From Bradyrhizobium arachidis (GTDB lineage Bacteria > Pseudomonadota > Alphaproteobacteria > Rhizobiales > Xanthobacteraceae), in the NCBI RefSeq assembly GCF_015291705.1, contig NZ_CP030050.1, positions 7,564,001 through 7,628,000 on the forward strand: a stretch of 64,000 nucleotides of DNA, read 5' to 3'. The notes below the pieces were generated by a model. The model was not told the DNA's origin. It made no database searches and saw nothing but the letters and a program-made list of their open reading frames with translations. The position numbers and the translations under genes are program-made. Each line of letters begins with the position of its first letter. Position 1 is the first letter of the stretch. Of this stretch, positions 23,813-32,510 are shown in pieces.

Positions 23813-23870
23813 CGGCTGTTATCGGTGACTGAGAGCATTGTGCTCCCGCCGCGACCTAGAGGCGGTTACT
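23813..23870 (+). promoter_or_regulatory. Repeated leader motif, copy L3
   Basis: CGGCTGTTATCGGTGACTGAGAGC, ATTGT, GCTCCCGCC, ten bases, GAGGCGG, then the ATG. GAGAGC pairs with most of GCTCCC, and CCGCC can instead pair with the GGCGG of the ribosome-binding site. Confidence 0.7.
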
Positions 23871-23978
23871 ATGTCAGATATCTCCAAATTCAGCGTTCGC
23901 GAGTGGCTGGTGCCTCCGGTACTGCTGCCGATCTTCTTTGTGCTGCTGATCGCTGCTGCGATGCTTATTCAGTGGTAA
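23871..23978 (+). CDS. 35-aa membrane peptide of the leader-linked family (block A)
   Basis: MSDISKFSVREWLVPPVLLP then IFFVLLIAAAMLIQW: polar head, WLVPP motif, single membrane helix. The block B copy at 57440 has the same length. Its stop overlaps a possible GTG start of the next gene (GTGGTAA). Confidence 0.72.
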   Translation: MSDISKFSVREWLVPPVLLPIFFVLLIAAAMLIQW

Positions 23979-24217
23979 TTTCCCTCGTTGGGCCCGCGCC
24001 GTCTGCTGAAGCCAACCGCTCATTCCGGCCAGTCAAGCGAGTCCAATCGTCGTTAGCTTGCAAGCTGAACATCCGGGCGGCAGACGCCCTGGATGGAGCC
24101 CGCAAGATGCCGCCGGGAGACGAGCGCGCGGAGGCGATGAAAATGGCTACGATCCTGGAGAACGCCGCTGAAATGCTCGAGCATTTCAGCGGCAGGGTCG
24201 GCGTGCCAGCAAAATGA
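23972..24217 (+). CDS. Small helical protein of the LLRKA-like family
   Basis: From a GTG overlapping the stop of the membrane peptide the frame gives about 81 residues; the conserved part is LNIRAADALDGARKMPPGDE then RAEAMKMATILENAAEMLEH. It fits the ARxxPPGxERxEAxxxAxxLxxAA pattern of the genes at 14579 and 18056. The start is uncertain. No copy of this gene is present in block B. Confidence 0.45.
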   Translation: MVISLVGPAPSAEANRSFRPVKRVQSSLACKLNIRAADALDGARKMPPGDERAEAMKMATILENAAEMLEHFSGRVGVPAK

Positions 24218-24361
24218 CGGTTGAGAGCTATCTTCTTTTCGCGCTCCACCGCTCAGGCCCAAACTCGGATATTTAGGAAAACAGCACCCGGGCATGGATC
24301 GTAGGGGCACCGAGATGCTTGTCTCAGATCAATCGCTTGTTTCAGTCACACCCGTTTTCCC

Positions 24362-24760
24362 GTGGATGCCCATCCGATGGTGCACGATCTTTCGCGCAGT
24401 CCGGCCGTCGTTCTCATTGTCGAGGACGAGACGATGCTCCGCATGCACGCGGTCGACATGGTGGAAGACGCCGGTTACACGCCGATTGAAGCCCTGGATA
24501 CCGACGACGCCGTCGCAATCCTGGAATCCAGGTCCGACGTCGCACTCATATACACCGACATTCAGTTGCCCGGCGGCATGGACGGCCTGGGTCTTGCGCA
24601 TACCGTGCATAAGCGTTGGCCGGCGATCAAGATCATCCTGGTGTCGGGCCAATTGAACCCATCGAGCATCGATCTTCCCCCCTGCAGCAGATTTTTTGGC
24701 AAACCACTCCAAGCCTGGCAGATCATAGCTGAGTTACGCAGCATGATTGGTCACGCCTGA
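24362..24760 (+). CDS. Single-domain response regulator (block A)
   Basis: 132 residues, one receiver domain: acidic pocket in VVLIVEDETMLRMHAVDMVE, phosphoacceptor Asp in IYTDIQLPGGMDG, conserved Lys in FFGKPLQ. The C-terminal side has an unusual SIDLPPCSRFFGKP in place of the common P-F form. No output domain. It precedes an HWE kinase by 74 bases, the likely partner. A diverged copy lies at 57694. Confidence 0.9.
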   Translation: MDAHPMVHDLSRSPAVVLIVEDETMLRMHAVDMVEDAGYTPIEALDTDDAVAILESRSDVALIYTDIQLPGGMDGLGLAHTVHKRWPAIKIILVSGQLNPSSIDLPPCSRFFGKPLQAWQIIAELRSMIGHA

Positions 24761-24834
24761 ATCTCGTCGTTCTTGGCGCTGGATGCCGCCAGAGGGAACG
24801 CTCGGCCGAATTCAAGTGCGGCACCCAGCCCAAG

Positions 24835-25626
24835 GTGATACAGTTGCAAATGCTTGAAGTTGATCTCCGTACGGACAATCGCCCCGGCGGCGCAGAATTC
24901 CACCAGGACTTTCTGGCGGCGGAGAATGTCAGCCTGCGACTACTCCTGGCGCAGGCTGAGATCAATACGAGGAGCCTGCTTGCCAAGGCCGGTATCGATG
25001 CCAAAGAACGCGAGGCATCCGACAAGCTGCAGAAGCTGATCCTCGAAGAGCTGCATCACCGCATCAAGAACACGCTCGCGACCGTCGCCGCAATCGTCTC
25101 CCAGAGCCTGCGCAACCTGCAGGGGGTTGAGCACGCGCAGCGCGCCATCGAGGGCCGGCTCCTGGCACTCGGTCGGGCGCACGATCTCCTTCTGCAGGCA
25201 AAATGGTCCAGCGCCGATCTTGGCACGGTCGTTCGCAGCGCCATCGAAGCCTTCGACAATCCCGACGAATCGAAATTCTCGATCACGGGGCCCGATATCC
25301 GGATGGCGTCGGGTGCCGTCATCGCCGTCGCGATGACGCTCAACGAGCTTTGCACGAATACCACGAAGTTCGGCGCCCTGTCGGTCCCGGAGGGACGCGT
25401 CGACATCATCTGGACGGTGGACCAAGCGACACAACGCTTGCACCTCACCTGGACCGAAAAGAATGGCCCGGTCGTCCAGCCGCCCGCAAAGCGCAGCTTC
25501 GGAACACGGCTGATCGAAACCCTGGGCAAGCAGTTGCGGGGTGACGTGCAACTAGCCTATGCGTCGACGGGGTTTTCGTACACGTTCGACGTGCCAATAG
25601 CCGCGCTGAGCACCCCGGCCACATAG
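24835..25626 (+). CDS. HWE-family histidine kinase lacking a sensor domain
   Basis: 263 residues. Short N-terminal coiled region, then the H-box ELHHRIKNTLATVAAIVSQS, N-box TLNELCTNTTKFGALS, and the WxE motif LTWTEKNGP that names the family. No PAS, GAF or membrane segment is seen before the kinase core. Known: HWE kinases often act on single-domain receivers and on PhyR in the general stress response. Paired with the response regulator just upstream. Confidence 0.9.
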   Translation: MIQLQMLEVDLRTDNRPGGAEFHQDFLAAENVSLRLLLAQAEINTRSLLAKAGIDAKEREASDKLQKLILEELHHRIKNTLATVAAIVSQSLRNLQGVEHAQRAIEGRLLALGRAHDLLLQAKWSSADLGTVVRSAIEAFDNPDESKFSITGPDIRMASGAVIAVAMTLNELCTNTTKFGALSVPEGRVDIIWTVDQATQRLHLTWTEKNGPVVQPPAKRSFGTRLIETLGKQLRGDVQLAYASTGFSYTFDVPIAALSTPAT

Positions 25627-25682
25627 CTTGTGCGCGACGTATCGCGTGACGTGAGTGGACTCCCTTTTCGGGCTTCGGGCCC

Positions 25683-25883
25683 TTAGGTCTTGAGTGATTT
25701 TACTTGTTCATCTGCCGGCAGCCGGCAGACGAGCTCGCAATTGGAGCATTCGAAAGTCCGCAGGTCAGGATTGCCGTGGTCGGATTCGATCCGGGTCAGC
25801 GTCATGCGGCCCTGGCACTTCGGACAGCGCGGTCGTGCGATCGGAATAAGCGAGGGCTCGGGGCGCGCGAAGATTTCGGGCAT
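25683..25883 (-). CDS. Zinc-ribbon small protein
   Basis: 66 residues with two Cys pairs, CPKCQGRMTLTRIESDHGNP and FECSNCE, forming a probable zinc ribbon. The same C-P-K-C ... F-x-C-x-x-C layout is in the gene at 53757. AAGGAGCATCAC precedes the ATG. Function unknown. Confidence 0.7.
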   Translation of the reverse strand: MPEIFARPEPSLIPIARPRCPKCQGRMTLTRIESDHGNPDLRTFECSNCELVCRLPADEQVKSLKT

Positions 25884-25971
25884 GTGATGCTCCTTCCGGG
25901 TCGGGGCCGTTCACCTATGGTCGTGAAGCGAATCGGACGGCACCAAAATCGCGCACCACCTGACCGGCTGC

Positions 25972-25987
25972 TGATCAATATTGCTCA
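25972..25987. promoter_or_regulatory. Palindromic operator candidate, site P1
   Basis: TGATCAATATTGCTCA, one or two bases from the perfect palindrome TGAGCAATATTGCTCA. The 5-6-5 layout resembles Crp/Fnr-family sites. Lies between the divergent zinc-ribbon gene and desaturase gene. Confidence 0.55.
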
Positions 25988-26110
25988 CATTTTCCGAGAA
26001 GTGATTGCAAGATCGGTCAAGGAGTCCGGCCCGCATTCGCCGCATCCCGAAAGCGTACACCCCGTAGCCTCGATCAACCCGCGTCCTTTCTGAAGTGCCG
26101 GCTCCCGGAC

Positions 26111-26126
26111 TGAGCAATATTGCTCA
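26111..26126. promoter_or_regulatory. Palindromic operator candidate, site P2 (perfect)
   Basis: TGAGCAATATTGCTCA is a perfect 16-base palindrome, 205 bases before the desaturase start. The reference copy for the set at 25972, 32280, 39035, 44408, 61181 and 61812. Confidence 0.6.
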
Positions 26127-26315
26127 GCAAGACATCCGGACGCGGATTAGCATTGGGTTCGATCATCGCATGTCCTGCGGTAGCCCGCGTCGCTTATCGG
26201 CGCGGTGCTCGGTGTCATGGGTTACCTCGTGCCGAACCCGGGCTCGTCGTGATCATTCCGGTCGTCGATGATGTCGCGGCCTGGCTTTGGCGGCTCACTC
26301 CGAAAGCAGTTAGAC

Positions 26316-27393
26316 ATGGTTCAATATCCACCGGAAGCCCGCTCGCTCGCAGCGCTGCTCGCCCGGTATCGCCAACCCGATGACGCGCGCGGCATTTTCG
26401 AGCTGGTGATCACGGCAGTACCCTTTTCTGTCATCTGGGCTCTGATGCTCGTCGGCGTTGTCCGCCGCCATGGGATTGGCCTGCTGCTGGCCGTGCCCGC
26501 GGCAGGCCTGCTCGTTCGTCTCTTCATGATCCAGCATGACTGCGGCCACGGGTCTTTCTTTCGCAGCCGACTTGCAAACGATTGGATCGGCCGAGCCATC
26601 GGCGTTGTCACTTTAACTCCCTACGATTTTTGGCGGCGCAACCATGCGCGGCATCACGCGAGTTCAGGCAATCTCGATCATAGAGGCTCGGGCGACATCG
26701 ATACATTGACCGTGAGTGAGTTTGCCGCACGGTCTCGATGGCGCCAGATCCTCTATCGCCTGTACCGGCATCCGATCGTCATGTTTGGCGTGGGCCCGAC
26801 ATATCTGTTCATCTTGCGGCATCGATTGCCGATTGGGATGATGCGTAACGGCTGGCAGCCATGGCTGAGCACGATGGGCACGAACGTCGCCATCGCGGTT
26901 CTGATCGTCGGCATGATCCGGCTGGTAGGCCCTGGGCCATTCCTGCTGGTGCATCTGCCGATCATGGTTCTGGCTGCGTCGATCGGCGTCTGGCTGTTCT
27001 ATGTCCAACACCAGTTCGAGAACACCTCATGGTCATGCGATGAAGCCTGGAGCTTTCACGAAGCTGCGCTCTATGGCAGTTCGCACTATCACTTGCCGTG
27101 GGTTCTTGCGCTGGTTCACCGCGAACATCGGCGTCCACCACGTCCATCATCTATGCAGTCGAATTCCCTGCTATCGGCTGCCGGACGTGCTCCGGGATCA
27201 TCCGGAGCTCGCAAATGTGGGCCGAATCACCCTCGTCCAGAGCTTGCGATGTGTGCCGAAGGCCTTGTGGGACGAGAAGGAGCGACGGCTCATTTCGTTC
27301 CGAGACGCCAAAATAGGTCTGGTCGCGCGCCATAAGGGGACGCAGAGCAATGGTTCCGTTGCGGGTCCTGGAATTCGCCGCTTGAATTCGTGA
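26316..27393 (+). pseudogene. Fatty acid desaturase, frameshifted before the third His box
   Basis: The first frame (MVQYPPEARSLAALLARYRQ on) carries His boxes 1 (HDCGH) and 2 (HARHH) and membrane helices; box 3 (HVHHL, in TANIGVHHVHHLCSRIPC) is only found in the next frame. The join SSHYHLPWVL / RWFTANIG shows one extra base near 27100-27110, next to TGGGTTCTT. Known: the three His boxes bind the di-iron centre of acyl-lipid desaturases. Without box 3 the product would be inactive. Could be a sequencing error. Confidence 0.8.
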
Positions 27394-27950
27394 ACTTAAC
27401 GATGGGTTCGCGCTTGGTTCATTGGAGAACCCGCTTGAGCCGCATGTTCAAACCCTTTGTGTTTCTGATCGCAGCCATCTACTTCCTGGTGGACGCGGTC
27501 TTTTTCACTCTCTTCAAACCTGTCTTTCGCCGGTTGGCGAACTGCTGGTTTTTCGAGCGCGTGCGAGCGTGGATCGAGTCGCTTCGCCCGTATCCGGCTC
27601 TGGCACTGTTCCTCGTGCCGGTCATCTTGCTTGAACCTGTCAAGCCTCTTGCGGCTTACCTGACGGCGACCGGGCACATCGGTCGCGGGTTTGCGCTCCT
27701 CATCGTCGGCGAGCTTCTCAAACTCCTGCTCATCGAGCGGCTCTTCTGCGTCAACCGCGACAAGCTGATGTCAATTCCTGCTTTCGCCTGGTGCCACGAT
27801 AGGTTTTGCCAAGGCCAGGACTGGGTCGCGTCCCTGCCGGCATGGCAACTCGTGCGTCGTTGGAGCTTCAATGCCAAGCACGCCGTTCAACGACATGCCC
27901 TGGAATTCAAGGCTGCGCAGAAGCGAAAGCGGCTTTCCTGGCGATCTTGA
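27390..27950 (+). CDS. Conserved integral membrane protein
   Basis: 186 residues with about three membrane helices (FKPFVFLIAAIYFLVDAVFF; ALALFLVPVILLEPVKPL; GFALLIVGELLKLLLIERLF) and a basic C-terminal tail. No named domain recognised. The frame starts at a GTG overlapping the desaturase end; ATG at 27444 is an alternative. Co-transcribed with the desaturase. Confidence 0.65.
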   Translation: MNLTMGSRLVHWRTRLSRMFKPFVFLIAAIYFLVDAVFFTLFKPVFRRLANCWFFERVRAWIESLRPYPALALFLVPVILLEPVKPLAAYLTATGHIGRGFALLIVGELLKLLLIERLFCVNRDKLMSIPAFAWCHDRFCQGQDWVASLPAWQLVRRWSFNAKHAVQRHALEFKAAQKRKRLSWRS

Positions 27951-28039
27951 TCCGTCTCTTCGGCGCGGTCGAGCGGCAGGCGTGGACTGCTGGGAGCTCA
28001 GATCGCAACCACATTTGCAGGCCGCGCTCTGTGCGCGCA

Positions 28040-28064
28040 GGAACGCCGCGTGATCCCACCAGTT
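28040..28064 (+). promoter_or_regulatory. EcfG-like promoter of the CsbD gene
   Basis: GGAAC, 16 bases, AGTT (consensus CGTT), ending 36 bases before the ATG at 28101. Confidence 0.5.
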
Positions 28065-28100
28065 AGCTCTCCGAGACTTTCACCCCAGGGAGTATCCGCT

Positions 28101-28454
28101 ATGGAGAACGATCGCATTGCCGGCTCGGCGAAGGAATTCGCCGGTAAGCTCGAGGGCACCGTCGGCGATATCGCCGGCGATGCAAAGAGCCAGGCAGCGG
28201 GCCGGTTCCGCGAGGCGAAGGGCACCGCGCAGAACCTGTACGGCCAAGCCAAGGACGCCGCGCGCGACGTTACGGATGCCGCCGCCGACTACGCCAAGGA
28301 CGCCTATGAGAACAGCGGCGATACCTTCCGCGAGGGCACACAAGCGATCGCCAGGAAGGTGCAGGATAATCCGCTCGGTTCGATGCTGATCGCCGGCGCG
28401 ATCGGATTTGTGTTGGCGCAATGGCTGGCGCGCCCGACGCGGCGCACGCGATAG
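28101..28454 (+). CDS. CsbD-family stress protein with C-terminal membrane anchor
   Basis: 117 residues. The N-terminal half is a CsbD-like repeat (NDRIAGSAKEFAGKLEGTVG, DIAGDAKSQAAGRFREAKGT); the second half is a charged helix leading to a C-terminal membrane segment (NPLGSMLIAGAIGFVLAQWL). CAGGGAG lies before the ATG. Known: CsbD proteins are general-stress-induced in many bacteria, with unknown activity. An EcfG-like promoter fits. Confidence 0.85.
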   Translation: MENDRIAGSAKEFAGKLEGTVGDIAGDAKSQAAGRFREAKGTAQNLYGQAKDAARDVTDAAADYAKDAYENSGDTFREGTQAIARKVQDNPLGSMLIAGAIGFVLAQWLARPTRRTR

Positions 28455-28506
28455 CGTTTGGGACGGGTGCAGCCGAGCAATTGCTGGATTGGAGATTGAA
28501 TCATGA

Positions 28507-28751
28507 GTGACCACATCCCGCTCGCCCCCCTTCCCGCACGAAGGCCTGGATCCTGCTTCAGAGCCGAAATCTCCTATCGCGGAAGTCTCCCACGCCGTGA
28601 AGGGGACGGCCAATCGGGTTGCGGGCGCGATAAAGGCTGGACGAAAGCCAGGAATGCCGCTGAGCATCCTGAGCAATATCGCGCGCGAAGCCCTCTTGGC
28701 TCTCTGCTGGTCGCCTTCCTGCTGGGAGTTGCCATCGCCCGCCGTCGATGA
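28507..28751 (+). pseudogene. Small C-tail-anchored stress protein, frameshifted
   Basis: One frame encodes SEPKSPIAEVSHAVKGTANR and GMPLSILSNIAREA; the matching tail PLGSLLVAFLLGVAIARRR is in the next frame. One missing base near 28690 (GAAGCCCTCTT) would rejoin them. The tail matches that of the intact gene at 3220-3420. The N-terminus starts at a GTG (28507) or, in the other frame, an ATG (28503). Confidence 0.65.
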
Positions 28752-28791
28752 CGGCTTGCGCAGCTCGAGTGATGGTTCAATCGGAGAAAGC

Positions 28792-28816
28792 GGAACTCTA
28801 GGAGGTCGGAGCCGTT
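28792..28816 (+). promoter_or_regulatory. EcfG-type promoter of the DUF1236 gene
   Basis: GGAAC, 16 bases, CGTT, 55 bases before the ATG at 28871. Confidence 0.7.
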
Positions 28817-28870
28817 GCACCCTATGGCCGGCGTCCGTCGGCATAGATTGAATTTGAATTGGAAAATCAG

Positions 28871-29618
28871 ATGAGAAAGTCACTAATGGTTTCTGCGGCC
28901 GTTGCGGCCCTATTGGCCACCACCGGGTTTGCGACAGCTCAAGGCGCCAACCAAGGAGCGGCGAAGGACTCTCCGACGGCCGCTTCGCCGAAAGGTGATC
29001 CTGCGGCGCCGATGAATGCACCGGCGGCAAAGGGAGTCGAGAAGGCTACCCCAGGTGCTGGGTCAAAGGAGATGGCGCCCCAACAAGCGCAGGGCAAGCC
29101 GGATGCGAAAACGACCGGTGGCCGATGGCAAGTCGAAGGCCTCGGAGTCAACGACGCCGGCCGCCACGAAGGACCTGAAGAATCCGGCCGCCGAAACGAC
29201 GTCGCCTTCGGGCGGCAAGGCGGCGAGCGAGATGAAAGCCGAAAGCAAGACGAAATCGTCTGATTCGGCCGCGACCTCGAAGGACTTGAAGACTCCGACT
29301 GCCGAGACCAAGCCCTCGACCTCGGACAACAAGACGACCGGCAACGCCGCAGCCGCAGCGACAGCGACGCCTCCCGCCGAGAAGCGCACCCAGATCAGTT
29401 CGGCGATGAAGCAAGAGAAGGTCGAGGAAGTTGCAAACGTGAACTTCAACCTCTCGATCGGAACGGCCGTGCCGGCGGGCGTCCGTTATTACCCGATGCC
29501 AGCACGTATCGTCGAGATCTATCCGGAATGGCGTGGATACGATTTCATCCTCGTGCACGGAAGGTACATTGTTCTTCGCCCGCGCACCCACGAGATCGTC
29601 TACATCATCGAAGGCTAG
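28871..29618 (+). pseudogene. Secreted DUF1236 protein, frameshifted
   Basis: A signal peptide (RKSLMVSAAVAALLATTGFA, cleavage near TAQ) and an Ala/Pro/Lys-rich repeat region with SKDLK/TKDLKNPAAE-type units precede the DUF1236 C-terminus (YYPMPARIVEIYPEWRGYDF ... RPRTHEIVYIIEG). The signal peptide and the DUF are in different frames; the shift lies near 29110-29120 (ACCGGTGGCCGATGGC). Known: DUF1236 proteins are periplasmic, function unknown. EcfG-type promoter upstream. Confidence 0.75.
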
Positions 29619-29845
29619 GCGACCACGCCAGGCGTATGACAGGCAGTTACGAGGGCGGCTCGAGAGCCGCCCTTATTGTCTGATCCCACCAGACGTGCGA
29701 CCCTGCCCTGGCATCACTTGCGCCACGGCCTTGCGAAGATTTCGCCAGTTGCTGGCAAATCCAGCTACCATTCCCGTCGGAATGCGATCCGTCTCCATCA
29801 TTCGAGCGGATCGTAAGCCCTTAACCCTCGTCGACCGGCGACATC

Positions 29846-30739
29846 ATGGCGATCTTCATCGTCCGGCATAGTACAACGTACCGGTACGAGCGCGAGGTAA
29901 GGCTCGGCCGGCATCAGCTAATGGCACGTCCGAGGGACAGCTTCGATCAACGACTGATTGACTTCTCGCTCGATGTGACGCCGAAGCCCTCAGAGGTGAG
30001 ATGGCTTCATGATGTCTTTGGGAATTGCGTCGCGCACATCGAATTTGACCGCGCGAGCGATTACTTGCGATTCGACTGTGAAATCAAGGTTGACCACACT
30101 CCGGAGAACGCCCCGGACTTTAGGATTGAGGACTACGCGAAGGACCATCCATTCACGTATCATGACGAAGAGGCGCCTGACCTGGCACCTTATGTTCAGA
30201 GATGGTTCTCCGACCCGGAAGATCATGTTGGCCGGTGGCTGGACACCTTTCTCACGCGGGGGACGAAACGTCCGACGGGCCAGCTCCTGATGACCCTCAA
30301 TGAAGCAATCTCGGATGGCTTCGCATATGACCGCCGCACGGCGCCAGGAACTCAAATTCCCTCCACCACACTTGAACTGAGGAAAGGCACCTGCAGGGAC
30401 TTTGCCATTTTGATGATTGAAGCCGCACGCAGTCTGGGCTTCGCCGCGCGCTTTATCACGGGCTACATCTACGTACCGGATCGCGATGGACCTACCTGGC
30501 TGGGTGGGGGAGCCACTCATGCCTGGTGCCAGATTTACGTCCCCGGTTCGGGCTGGGTCGAGTTCGATCCGACCAACGGCATCGTCGGAAACCGGGACTT
30601 AATTCGCGTCGCGGTGGCCAGAATCCCGAGCCAGGCCATTCCCCTGTTCGGCACCTATTGGGGAAGTCGCGAGGACGAGCTTGGAATGAATGTGGAGGTC
30701 AACGTCAAAACGGCGTCGGCTCTATTTTTGCTGCTGTGA
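29846..30739 (+). CDS. Transglutaminase-like cysteine protease-fold protein, type 1 (block A)
   Basis: 297 residues. N-terminal beta domain (MAIFIVRHSTTYRYEREVRL, the transglutaminase N-terminal type), then the catalytic core with Cys in LRKGTCRDFAILMIEAARSL, His in GGGATHAWCQIYVPG and Asp in WVEFDPTNG: an intact Cys-His-Asp triad. Known: bacterial members cleave or ligate peptide/amide bonds; substrates are mostly unknown. It is followed after 126 bases by a second, different transglutaminase-like gene; both are duplicated in block B, where this one is frameshifted. Confidence 0.9.
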   Translation: MAIFIVRHSTTYRYEREVRLGRHQLMARPRDSFDQRLIDFSLDVTPKPSEVRWLHDVFGNCVAHIEFDRASDYLRFDCEIKVDHTPENAPDFRIEDYAKDHPFTYHDEEAPDLAPYVQRWFSDPEDHVGRWLDTFLTRGTKRPTGQLLMTLNEAISDGFAYDRRTAPGTQIPSTTLELRKGTCRDFAILMIEAARSLGFAARFITGYIYVPDRDGPTWLGGGATHAWCQIYVPGSGWVEFDPTNGIVGNRDLIRVAVARIPSQAIPLFGTYWGSREDELGMNVEVNVKTASALFLLL

Positions 30740-30865
30740 TGAAGTGGCTGGAACACAAGCACCACCAGGGCGTTGGGGTTCGCGCCGCGCCGTGTCGCGA
30801 GTGTAGGGTGAGCACACACAAGATCGAAGTAGTCGAGCAGCCTTCTCGACTTTGGAGGACGCCGA

Positions 30866-31675
30866 GTGAAGATCCGGGTCGGCTATGAGATGGTCTACGA
30901 GTTTCCGCAACCCACACCCATGATCATGGTCCTGGGCGTTCATTTTACCCGGGCTTCCGACGTTATCGTGCCTGACTATCTGACCACTGATCCTCCGGTG
31001 GCGATCAACCCATACCGCGATGGCTTCGGTAACTGGTGCAGCCGTATCGTTGCTCCAGCCGGTCGACTGCGGCTGGCGGCTGATGGCATCATTCGCGACA
31101 CGGGCTTGCCGGACGCCACCGTGCCCTCGGCTTCCCAACACGCGGTCGAGGACTTGCCGGCAGAGACGATTGTGTATCTTCTCGGCAGTCGCTATTGCGA
31201 AACCGACCAGCTATCCGACACCGCGTGGAAGCTCTTCGAGAAGCAGCCGCCCGGATGGGCGCGCGTTCAGGCGATCTGCGATTTCGTCCACAATCACATT
31301 CAATTCGGCTACGAGCACGCGCGCGCCACCAAGACCTCCCGGGAAGTGTACCACGAGGGCAAGGGCGTTTGTCGCGACTTTGCGCATCTGGCCATTACGT
31401 TCTGCCGCTGCATGAACATTCCGGCAAGGTACTGCACCGGCTATTTGGGCGACATCGGCATGCCGCCCCCCTATGCGCCAGGAGACTTCGCCGGATGGTT
31501 CGAGGCCTACATTGGCGGACGTTGGTACACGTTCGATCCGCGCAACAACGTGCCACGGATTGGACGTATCCTGATTGCGCGGGGACGTGACGCCGCTGAC
31601 GTCCCGATTACGCAGACGTTCGGGCCCAACACCCTGGTGAGCTTCAAGGTGTGGACCGACGAGATCACTTCCTAG
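30866..31675 (+). CDS. Transglutaminase-like protein, type 2, catalytic His replaced (block A)
   Basis: 269 residues. Core Cys in EGKGVCRDFAHLAITFCRCM and Asp in WYTFDPRNN are present, but the position usually holding His (D-F-H-A-W in the family) reads GDFAGWFEAYIGG, so no His is available there. Ends TFGPNTLVSFKVWTDEITS. The same change is found in the copy at 59176 and in the remnant at 19867, so it is a shared trait and not a recent defect. It may be a non-catalytic or altered partner of the type 1 protein (inference). A terminator follows. Confidence 0.88.
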   Translation: MKIRVGYEMVYEFPQPTPMIMVLGVHFTRASDVIVPDYLTTDPPVAINPYRDGFGNWCSRIVAPAGRLRLAADGIIRDTGLPDATVPSASQHAVEDLPAETIVYLLGSRYCETDQLSDTAWKLFEKQPPGWARVQAICDFVHNHIQFGYEHARATKTSREVYHEGKGVCRDFAHLAITFCRCMNIPARYCTGYLGDIGMPPPYAPGDFAGWFEAYIGGRWYTFDPRNNVPRIGRILIARGRDAADVPITQTFGPNTLVSFKVWTDEITS

Positions 31676-31768
31676 CATCGCGACTTGGGCATTTCCTGGA
31701 ACGAATGTCTGCGGCGTTACTTGGTGACGGCGACCGGATGCATGTGCCCCCACGCATCCGATGAAATG

Positions 31769-31802
31769 ACGGCCCCAGCGCGCCCCCACGCTCTGGGGCC
31801 GT
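31769..31802 (+). terminator. Terminator after the transglutaminase pair (block A)
   Basis: ACGGCCCCAG and CTGGGGCCGT form a perfect 10-bp stem followed by TCCTTT. A similar hairpin lies at the same place in block B (about 60159-60193). Confidence 0.65.
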
Positions 31803-31820
31803 TCCTTTAGGAGTGCCCTT

Positions 31821-31862
31821 CTGATCTGCTCTCTGGGCCGGAGCTTCTCACGCAAAGCAGCA
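31821..31862 (-). pseudogene. Remnant of a Crp/Fnr gene 3' end
   Basis: Minus strand reads SAALREKLRPREQI, matching the last residues SAVLHEKPVLRERD of the intact regulator at 60207. The position right after the transglutaminase terminator is the same in both blocks, so block A has lost its Crp/Fnr gene and kept only this tail. Confidence 0.55.
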
Positions 31863-31889
31863 CTTTACTCTTCGAAACTGAGATCGCCG

Positions 31890-32094
31890 TCAGCCAGTCC
31901 GTTTCGGGGCGCGGTTGGGCTTCTTCGGTATCAGCCATTTCCTCATCTCAGCGGCAAAGCCAAGTTGCTCGGCTTTTCTGATGGCTTCGAATCGGATCGC
32001 TCCAAGCCGGCAACTGCCTTGCTTGCGCAAGAGCCTCGGATGCCCGGGTAGCCCAATCGTGACAGTCCAGATCGTTGCGCGGCAGCGTTGTCAT
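31890..32094 (-). pseudogene. Small helical protein of the LLRKA-x-WL family, frameshifted
   Basis: Starts MTTLPRNDLDCHDWATRASE then ALAQARQLPA; after a frame change near 32000 it continues EAIRKAEQLGFAAEMRKWLI and PKKPNRAPKRTG. The joined pattern ARxLPxxxxRxEAIRKAxxLxxAxxMRKWL fits the family at 14579 and 18056. Confidence 0.6.
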
Positions 32095-32279
32095 TTCATC
32101 GTCCTCACCTTGCACTCCAAAGGCAGCACTGGTCGCCACATCGCGCGAGGCGTTAGGGGCCCTGGCTTGTGACCCGAGCACGCTCGCCCCCTGCGGAATA
32201 AGGGCAGCGGCACTATCGAACTCTCACCGATCGGCGTCCACGGCGATCGCAGCAGTATGGACCCGGCAGCGCCGCCCGC

Positions 32280-32295
32280 TGGTCAATATTGCTCA
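32280..32295. promoter_or_regulatory. Palindromic operator candidate, site P3
   Basis: TGGTCAATATTGCTCA, in the gap before the gene at 32511. Block B has the equivalent site at 61181. The rest of the 32095-32510 gap shows nothing else recognisable. Confidence 0.55.
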
Positions 32296-32510
32296 CGACC
32301 GGGAGTTTGACGGGATCACCGCAGTCCGCTGTCGCGGCAATGCTCTTTGCACGACGCAACTGGACGCCAAACGATGCCAACTATCGTGCAAGTTTATTTG
32401 GACTTTGGGCTCGTTGTCCGGACCTTTGATCCCCATATCTATTTGAGTCTGATCACCCCATCGGGGGTTGTTCGGAAGGGGCCGCGACTTTCAACGAAAG
32501 GGGGCCCGGA

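Noticed and set aside
31948..32181. 77-codon minus frame taken as an intact gene
   Set aside because: The conserved family pattern is split over two frames, so it is listed as a frameshifted gene instead.
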